DNA of 39,090 bases from Clostridia bacterium (lineage in GTDB: Bacteria; Bacillota; Clostridia; UBA1212; UBA1255): positions 1 to 39,090 of the forward strand of contig JAFWQX010000025.1 of NCBI GenBank assembly GCA_017508875.1, given 5' to 3'. Made by a program: the position numbers and the translations under genes. Positions 34,954-39,090 of the stretch are shown one piece after another. Under the pieces are notes generated by a model. That model made no database searches and had not been told where the DNA came from. It saw only the letters and a program-made list of their open reading frames with translations. The stretch's first letter is position 1. Every line of letters starts with the position of its first letter.

Positions 34954-35898
34954 TCAGTCGTCAAACACCGACAACTGGAATTCGTTCAGTACGTCAAGGA
35001 AATCCGTTTTGTATTTTGTATAGCTTTCAGGCGTTTCAAGAAAAGTTACGCGGTCAATGCCTTCATACGTTATCACGATATAATTCGAGCTGCGCGCAAT
35101 AATATAGACATCTGTTTTTCGCCCGGGGTTTCCTTCAGAAGCATTTTTATAAGTATACGTAAACCACCTTAGCGTATAACCGTAACGGTCTGTCTTATAC
35201 GTTTTCAGTTCGCTTATATCGTATAAAAGTCCTGCGGAGGCTTCGTAATCTCCGTACACTTTTTCCGCGGCAATGTCGAGCAGAACTATGTCGGTCTTTA
35301 CCGGGACGGGTGTCGAATCGGCAGGCGACGCGGGTCCTCCGGCAGCTTCCTGCGCGGGCGTATTTACGTCATTTTCATCAGCGGCGGAAATCCCGTCATT
35401 CGCGTCATTCACGTGATTTTCGACATTCCCCTGCTTCTTCGCCTCTTCGAGCATCTCGCCGGTATAATTCCGGTAGTAATAACTTATGACCAGGGACGTA
35501 TCACGCACTTTATCTGTAGAAATGACGGCAGTTGCCTTCGGATCGGAGTCAGGCGCGGGAGTGACCGGATCTGCGAATACGAGCGGATACATCTCCGCGA
35601 CCAGTCCCGTTTTTTCATCCATAAAGAAGCCGTGCGTCTCTCCTTCCACTTCCCATTTATCTTCAGGGTAGTATATGCGGAAGAAGTAGCGCGAAGCGTT
35701 ATAAAGTGTGGAATATTTATGCTGCTCCTCGGCAGGTGTGAAGATCTTTTTAAGATTTTCGAAATCGACGTAGTTCAGCACTGCGCGGACGCCCATGATC
35801 GCCACCATTACGACAGCAAAAAGCACAAGCATCGAGCCAACGGTGCGTTTCCTCTCATGCCATATTTCATTAAGTGATCTTACGTATTTTTTCTTCAT
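34954..35898 (-). CDS. membrane-anchored extracytoplasmic protein, unknown
   Basis: The 314-residue protein has one N-terminal membrane helix (about 20-43) after a basic segment, then an external domain interrupted by a Pro/Ala/Asp-rich linker (about 170-205). Alternating strands such as YFFRIYYPEDKWEVEG and YGYTLRWFTYTYKN suggest a PsbP-like or lipid/ligand-binding beta fold, but I cannot name a family. It is the first gene after the promoter at 35927-35955 and so probably leads the unit with the lipoprotein, dnaG and both rpoD genes. The GGAGG site lies 14 nt from the ATG, longer than usual. Confidence 0.65.
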   Translation of the reverse strand: MKKKYVRSLNEIWHERKRTVGSMLVLFAVVMVAIMGVRAVLNYVDFENLKKIFTPAEEQHKYSTLYNASRYFFRIYYPEDKWEVEGETHGFFMDEKTGLVAEMYPLVFADPVTPAPDSDPKATAVISTDKVRDTSLVISYYYRNYTGEMLEEAKKQGNVENHVNDANDGISAADENDVNTPAQEAAGGPASPADSTPVPVKTDIVLLDIAAEKVYGDYEASAGLLYDISELKTYKTDRYGYTLRWFTYTYKNASEGNPGRKTDVYIIARSSNYIVITYEGIDRVTFLETPESYTKYKTDFLDVLNEFQLSVFDD

Positions 35899-35926
35899 TT
35901 CCGCAGCATAAACCTCCGGATGGTGT

Positions 35927-35955
35927 ATTATATCAAATTACGGAGGCAATTGCAA
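35927..35955 (-). promoter_or_regulatory. promoter of the dnaG-rpoD unit
   Basis: On the minus strand TTGCAA (35950-35955) and TATAAT (35927-35932) are exactly 17 bp apart, with GGAGG following at 35913-35917. It is the only good promoter I see ahead of the chain of five genes ending at 28290. Confidence 0.78.
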
Positions 35956-35975
35956 AAACTGTGCGCAATCAGATT

Positions 35976-37397
35976 TTATTTTTGTATTCCCCAGCATTCT
36001 ACAGGCGCCGTCGTCAGTTTGTAGCGGTCAACTTCGTACGTACGGAAGTAGATATGATCTTCCGTCACGTCGCACACGCAGAACGTAGGATCGTCAAGAA
36101 TTATTGACCGCGCCGTCAATATTTCGGGCATGTCTCTGAATTCCTTGGTGTGCTGCCTCACGCCTGAAGCACCGGGCATAAAATAGAATACGCCCGAGGA
36201 GCCGGAGCTGTTTTTTTGCATCGTAAATACGTTTATCTTCTCCCCGCCCGCGCTTACGGTGGAGCTTTCGTATTCCGCTTTAACCGTCCCGTCGCTGACG
36301 ACCGGTTCAGAGCGGAAATAATAGTGATCGTGCCCTTCAAGCACCACGTCCGTACCATATTCATCGAACAACGGCAGGAGCTGCTGGCGTATCTTAACGA
36401 TCTCAGAATCATCCGCGTGGTTTCTGTCGGAATAAGGAGCCTTGTGTAAGAGAACGACGCGGAAAGCGGCACTTTTTGCTTTGTCTGACGAGAGATCGTT
36501 TTTCAGCCACTTTACCTGCGATTTTGAAAGGTCCTTCGTACCGTCTCCCGTATTAAGAACCGTAAAATGTACGTTCATATAATCGAAGGAGTAGTAGCCG
36601 TTAAGGCCTGTGATACCGTCGCGGGAGCCGAGCAGGAAATACTTGAGGAACATTTTATCCTCTTTATTACCTGCGACGGGAACTGTAGTTACGTTTTCAA
36701 TTCCGTCGGCCAGGCCGAAATAATAATTCCAGACGAGCGCATTGTCCTGGCGTTCAACAAAATCGCCGAGATTGACCATAAACGCAGGAGAACCGCACTT
36801 GTCCATGGCTTTACCGAAGACTTTACCCCAGAGTTCATAATCACTGTAGATATATCCCTGCATATCTGAAACAATAAGGAACGAAAAGCCGTTCCCGGCA
36901 GAAACGGAGCTGTCAGGCGCAGTAGTGAATTCGGCAGTGTCAGACCAGTTTTTACCGTCTCCGATCCGGTACATATATCGCATGCCCGGTTCAAGCCCTG
37001 TCACAAAAACCGCGTGGCGCGTGTATGATTTCGGTTCGAGTGCCGCTGAAGCGGAATACTCCTCCCCGGCTTTCGGTATATAGGTATCGAGCCTTTCGGT
37101 AAAGCCTTCGGACGTGACCGCTCTTGATGTATCAAATTTAGCCCCGGCCTTATCGGATTCGGACGCGGGATAATACTGGATTACGGCATTTTGAGAATCG
37201 TCCTCGGTGTACCACGAAAAATTTTTCTGCGTGCACGGATCGTCTCCGAAAGTGACGGCAATATTCAGCAGTTTGGTTCCTGTACCGTTTCTGCCTCGTC
37301 CGACATTTGTTATAACGAGTACGAGGACAACGGTCAGCACCGCTATCGCTGTCAATATTATCAGTAATATGGCGTGTTTTTTATTGCTGTGTTCCAT
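35976..37397 (-). CDS. purple-acid-phosphatase-like metallophosphoesterase, membrane-anchored
   Basis: The 473 residues have an N-terminal membrane helix (about 9-31), a fibronectin-like purple acid phosphatase N-domain (about 42-160, with VTGLEPGMRYMYRIGDG) and a metallophosphoesterase domain: SDMQ (177-180), GDF (211-213), GNKE (243-246), LLHKAPYS (H318) and GHDHYY (355-360). The metal ligands Asp, Asp, Asn, His and GHDH are kept, but the His of the usual GNH(D/E), which acts as a proton donor, is Lys245. It should be external and act on phosphate esters, perhaps with altered chemistry. ATG follows GGAGG at 8 nt. It has its own promoter. Confidence 0.88.
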   Translation of the reverse strand: MEHSNKKHAILLIILTAIAVLTVVLVLVITNVGRGRNGTGTKLLNIAVTFGDDPCTQKNFSWYTEDDSQNAVIQYYPASESDKAGAKFDTSRAVTSEGFTERLDTYIPKAGEEYSASAALEPKSYTRHAVFVTGLEPGMRYMYRIGDGKNWSDTAEFTTAPDSSVSAGNGFSFLIVSDMQGYIYSDYELWGKVFGKAMDKCGSPAFMVNLGDFVERQDNALVWNYYFGLADGIENVTTVPVAGNKEDKMFLKYFLLGSRDGITGLNGYYSFDYMNVHFTVLNTGDGTKDLSKSQVKWLKNDLSSDKAKSAAFRVVLLHKAPYSDRNHADDSEIVKIRQQLLPLFDEYGTDVVLEGHDHYYFRSEPVVSDGTVKAEYESSTVSAGGEKINVFTMQKNSSGSSGVFYFMPGASGVRQHTKEFRDMPEILTARSIILDDPTFCVCDVTEDHIYFRTYEVDRYKLTTAPVECWGIQK

Positions 37398-37452
37398 GCC
37401 GCGTACCTCCGTGCTCCGGTGTGCTTCTGCTCTTTTTTACGGGAGCGGAAAG

Positions 37453-37481
37453 AATATACCAAAAACGGCGCGATTTTTCAA
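37453..37481 (-). promoter_or_regulatory. promoter of the phosphatase gene
   Basis: On the minus strand TTGAAA (37476-37481) and TATATT (37453-37458) are 17 bp apart. One copy of a 15-bp direct repeat (37499-37513) lies 17 bp upstream of its -35. Confidence 0.72.
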
Positions 37482-37498
37482 GCATTGCTCCGGCCACG

Positions 37499-37513
37499 AT
37501 GTAAACCGGCCAA
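37499..37513. repeat. 15-bp direct repeat, left copy
   Basis: ATGTAAACCGGCCAA here is identical to 38403-38417. The two copies, in the same orientation and 904 bp apart, flank the small membrane protein gene and its terminator. Confidence 0.8.
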
Positions 37514-37611
37514 TATTTCGGTGAAATAAAGCGAGCATCGCCTTCGGCTTGCCGCCTAGGCGCCAAAACTTTGGCTAAAGATGCGGGCTGAAGCCCGGAC
37601 CCACTAAAGAA

Positions 37612-37639
37612 AACAGCCCCGGGAAGTTAATCTCGGGGC
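37612..37639 (-). terminator. terminator of the small membrane protein gene
   Basis: On the minus strand GGGGC arms (37616-37621 with 37634-37639) form a 6-bp GC stem followed by TGTTTTCTTT. A second, tight hairpin CGGGCT-GA-AGCCCG lies at 37584-37597 just beyond it, and a palindrome CGCCTAGGCG near 37552. Confidence 0.7.
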
Positions 37640-37670
37640 CATTCTATAGTGCGGATAGCAGGACCCCCAC

Positions 37671-37694
37671 CTGTATGAGAGAACTCTCACACAG
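37671..37694. other. hairpin in the 37398-37708 gap
   Basis: CTGT-A-TGAGAG (37671-37681) pairs with CTCTCA-C-ACAG (37684-37694) around a 2-nt centre, broken by a single mismatch. It lies 15 bp after the stop of the small membrane protein gene and before the terminator. Its role is unknown. The rest of this 311-bp gap holds the phosphatase promoter, a direct repeat and a terminator; no gene is seen. Confidence 0.5.
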
Positions 37695-37708
37695 ACCTGA
37701 CGGTAGAT

Positions 37709-38239
37709 TTACCTCGGAATGAATCGATCGTGGTCATAACGAATAATTGTTGAAAGATTTTTCGGCAATTTTGTCAGTATATAATCATATTTTTTCTGAC
37801 TAAACGCGATTTTAACGTACTTTTGTTTTTTGGGCCACCATCTGTTTATTGTTTTCCTAAGGGAATCGTCAAATTCGCCGTTCGATAAAAAAATGTAATA
37901 TCGCATAATACCAATACCAGAGATCATTCTTCCATGAAAATAATAACCTATCCCACATCCAACAATTTCGTCATAACGCATTATTACTGCTTTCCGAAAA
38001 AGTGTTTTGATGATCAAATACTCATCATGGAAAGTAATCCACGTAAGAAACAGAATTCTGCCGTGCCATATAAGAATACCTAAAACGCAAAACATAAGAA
38101 AAACACAAATTGCGATAATCAATACTGCTTCGTTGAACCCATAATTACAGAACAGAATAACCCCTGCCAATACATTGAGAAATATACCGAAAAAAGAACC
38201 AAAAATCAGTACTATCTCGAACCACCCTCCGGCATACAT
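37709..38239 (-). CDS. small membrane protein, unknown
   Basis: The 176-residue protein has two hydrophobic helix pairs (about 6-34 and 36-70) and a C-terminal cytoplasmic domain of short strands (YDEIVGCGIGY, KYVKIAFSQKKYDYIL) that resembles the PH-like domain found after membrane helices in many small bacterial proteins. The base composition is more AT-rich than the rest of the window. GGAGG lies about 13 nt before the ATG, with two out-of-frame ATG codons between. It has its own promoter and terminator and is enclosed by 15-bp direct repeats, so it is probably an acquired gene. Confidence 0.65.
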   Translation of the reverse strand: MYAGGWFEIVLIFGSFFGIFLNVLAGVILFCNYGFNEAVLIIAICVFLMFCVLGILIWHGRILFLTWITFHDEYLIIKTLFRKAVIMRYDEIVGCGIGYYFHGRMISGIGIMRYYIFLSNGEFDDSLRKTINRWWPKKQKYVKIAFSQKKYDYILTKLPKNLSTIIRYDHDRFIPR

Positions 38240-38380
38240 TTTTTCATCTCATCCTCCAAAAAGAACTCATGCATTACTTTTTGCTCGTTTCATGCCTAAT
38301 CCACCAAGCCAGGAAAAAGCACTGACTATTACTGAAGTGGTTAAATCATATGCCTTACCTTGTATAAGTTTACGATTGCG

Positions 38381-38409
38381 ATTTTAACATATTATCTTAG
38401 CAATGTAAA
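38381..38409 (-). promoter_or_regulatory. promoter of the small membrane protein gene
   Basis: On the minus strand TTTACA (38404-38409) and TAAAAT (38381-38386), with an extended TGT before the -10, are 17 bp apart. The -35 is formed by the right copy of the 15-bp direct repeat. A leader of about 135 nt follows. Confidence 0.7.
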
Positions 38410-38417
38410 CCGGCCAA
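38403..38417. repeat. 15-bp direct repeat, right copy
   Basis: Identical to 37499-37513 and in the same orientation. It contains the -35 of the small membrane protein gene. Confidence 0.8.
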
Positions 38418-38921
38418 GCAAAACGGGCTATCGCAAAGGCATGAAGAAGGATTATTGGTTTGAGCAGCAAGGATTTCTGTTACATTCTCAATCTTGAACA
38501 GATTATTCATGAAAAATTTGAAAGCCTGTACTCTTTGAATTTGCAGTTATTCTTAACGTGCATGCCAAATCTTTTAATAATCGAGTTGTTTTTAACTGCA
38601 TTATCTTTTCTCGAAATATCTCTATCTATCTTCCTTCAATTGAACATCAAGAATCCAGTGCTGCATCTCAATATTCCGGTGCGCCAAACTTTATTGACTG
38701 CATATTTTCAGAAGGCTTCTTCCGGGAATGGATCTGAGTGAATCTGAATAATAGCATCTTCCTGGCAGGGGGTGTCAAGGCCGTTTCAAACGAGGCGAAG
38801 CCGATGCCTTTACAACGCCTGCAAATTCTGCTAAAAGTGATAAGAAAAACTAAATTTTTCTTGCAAAAGTGTAAGAGTAAAGTCTTCTTTTTTGCAGAAT
38901 CCGAGAGTAGATTTTAACTTT
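38418..38921. other. non-coding or degenerate stretch
   Basis: About 500 bp with no convincing gene on either strand. A plus-strand open frame at 38460-38741 has no ribosome site and no recognisable composition. Short pieces look coding-like in changing frames (for example KGMKKDYWFEQQGF near 38430-38490), as expected of decayed genes. A segment near 38766-38785 reads GGGGGTGTCAAGG, which recalls insertion-sequence ends in Clostridia, but no partner repeat or transposase was found. Confidence 0.45.
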
Positions 38922-39090
38922 TCACTTCACCGTAGGCAATTCTGGAAGGATAGCTATATAATTATCAAAATATTTTAACATTAAAGCTTCAAAGTCGTAA
39001 GCATAATTAAAATTTGAGCAACATCTCAAATGCCCTCCGTTTTTATCATATAAATCGATTCTGCCGGTATATCCTCCTTTGGTATTATTC
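38922..39090 (-). CDS. 3' end of a gene cut by the window edge, unknown
   Basis: On the minus strand a frame is open from the window end down to TGA at 38922-38924, giving the last 55 or so residues, including GGYTGRIDLYDKNGGHL and FEALMLKYFDNYIAILPELP. The mix of strand and final helix recalls the C-terminal part of small PH-like membrane proteins, similar in style to the gene at 37709-38239. The start lies outside the window. Family not recognised. Confidence 0.6.
   Translation of the reverse strand, partial: NNTKGGYTGRIDLYDKNGGHLRCCSNFNYAYDFEALMLKYFDNYIAILPELPTVK

Noticed and set aside
38460-38741. Plus-strand open frame of 93 codons
   Set aside because: It has no ribosome site, no recognisable features and lies in degenerate AT-rich DNA.
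38760-38790. Insertion-sequence end (GGGGGTGTCAAGG)
   Set aside because: There is only a single copy; no inverted partner, target duplication or transposase is visible.

Overview
The window looks like a chromosomal segment of a Gram-positive anaerobe of the class Clostridia (Bacillota). Evidence: about 50% GC, strong AGGAGG-type ribosome binding sites, consensus sigma-A promoters, RNase J, TmcAL (YlbM type), PPi-dependent phosphofructokinase, class II aldolase, DnaG beside RpoD, lipoprotein signals and no outer-membrane genes. I cannot name genus or species from sequence alone.

Layout. 1-217 holds a hairpin-rich possible RNA and a sigma-A promoter for a D-alanyl-D-alanine carboxypeptidase homologue (218-1654) whose catalytic motifs all look degenerate. 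1673-3915 (minus) carries the glycolytic pair pfp and fba. 4205-6317 is an accessory patch: an AAA/DUF4143 ATPase with a 23-bp repeat array over its promoter, a broken DUF2779 gene end and a small unknown ORF. 6440-11324 (minus) is a three-gene unit: ECF sigma factor, a very large membrane-anchored partner (probable anti-sigma or sensor) and a solute-binding lipoprotein with no permease, behind an ECF-like promoter. 11430-20177 (minus) holds prfC, then a run headed by RNase J and tmcAL that continues into three acetyltransferase-domain proteins and an AlkD-hydrolase fusion. A tRNA-Gln(CUG) lies at 20377-20447. 20550-23625 (minus) is glycerol kinase with an alpha/beta hydrolase and an SGNH hydrolase, which looks like glyceride use. 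23859-28270 (plus) has a secreted anchored protein, a DUF937 protein, a flavodoxin and two SpoU/TrmH RNA methyltransferases. 28290-35898 (minus) is a replication/transcription cluster: a membrane protein, a PrsA/SurA-like lipoprotein, dnaG and two tandem rpoD paralogues, one with a long histone-like and acidic N-terminal extension. 35976-37397 is a purple-acid-phosphatase-like enzyme. The right end (37.4-39.09 kb) is AT-richer accessory DNA with a small membrane protein flanked by 15-bp direct repeats and a gene cut by the window edge.

Most of the window is ordinary housekeeping DNA. The points most worth following are the inactive-looking carboxypeptidase homologue, the sigma/sensor/binding-protein operon, the repeat-controlled ATPase, the two RpoDs together with a recurrent TTGCAA -35 class of promoters, and the unusual domain fusions. 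I found no CRISPR array, complete transposase gene, prophage or recognisable defence island.
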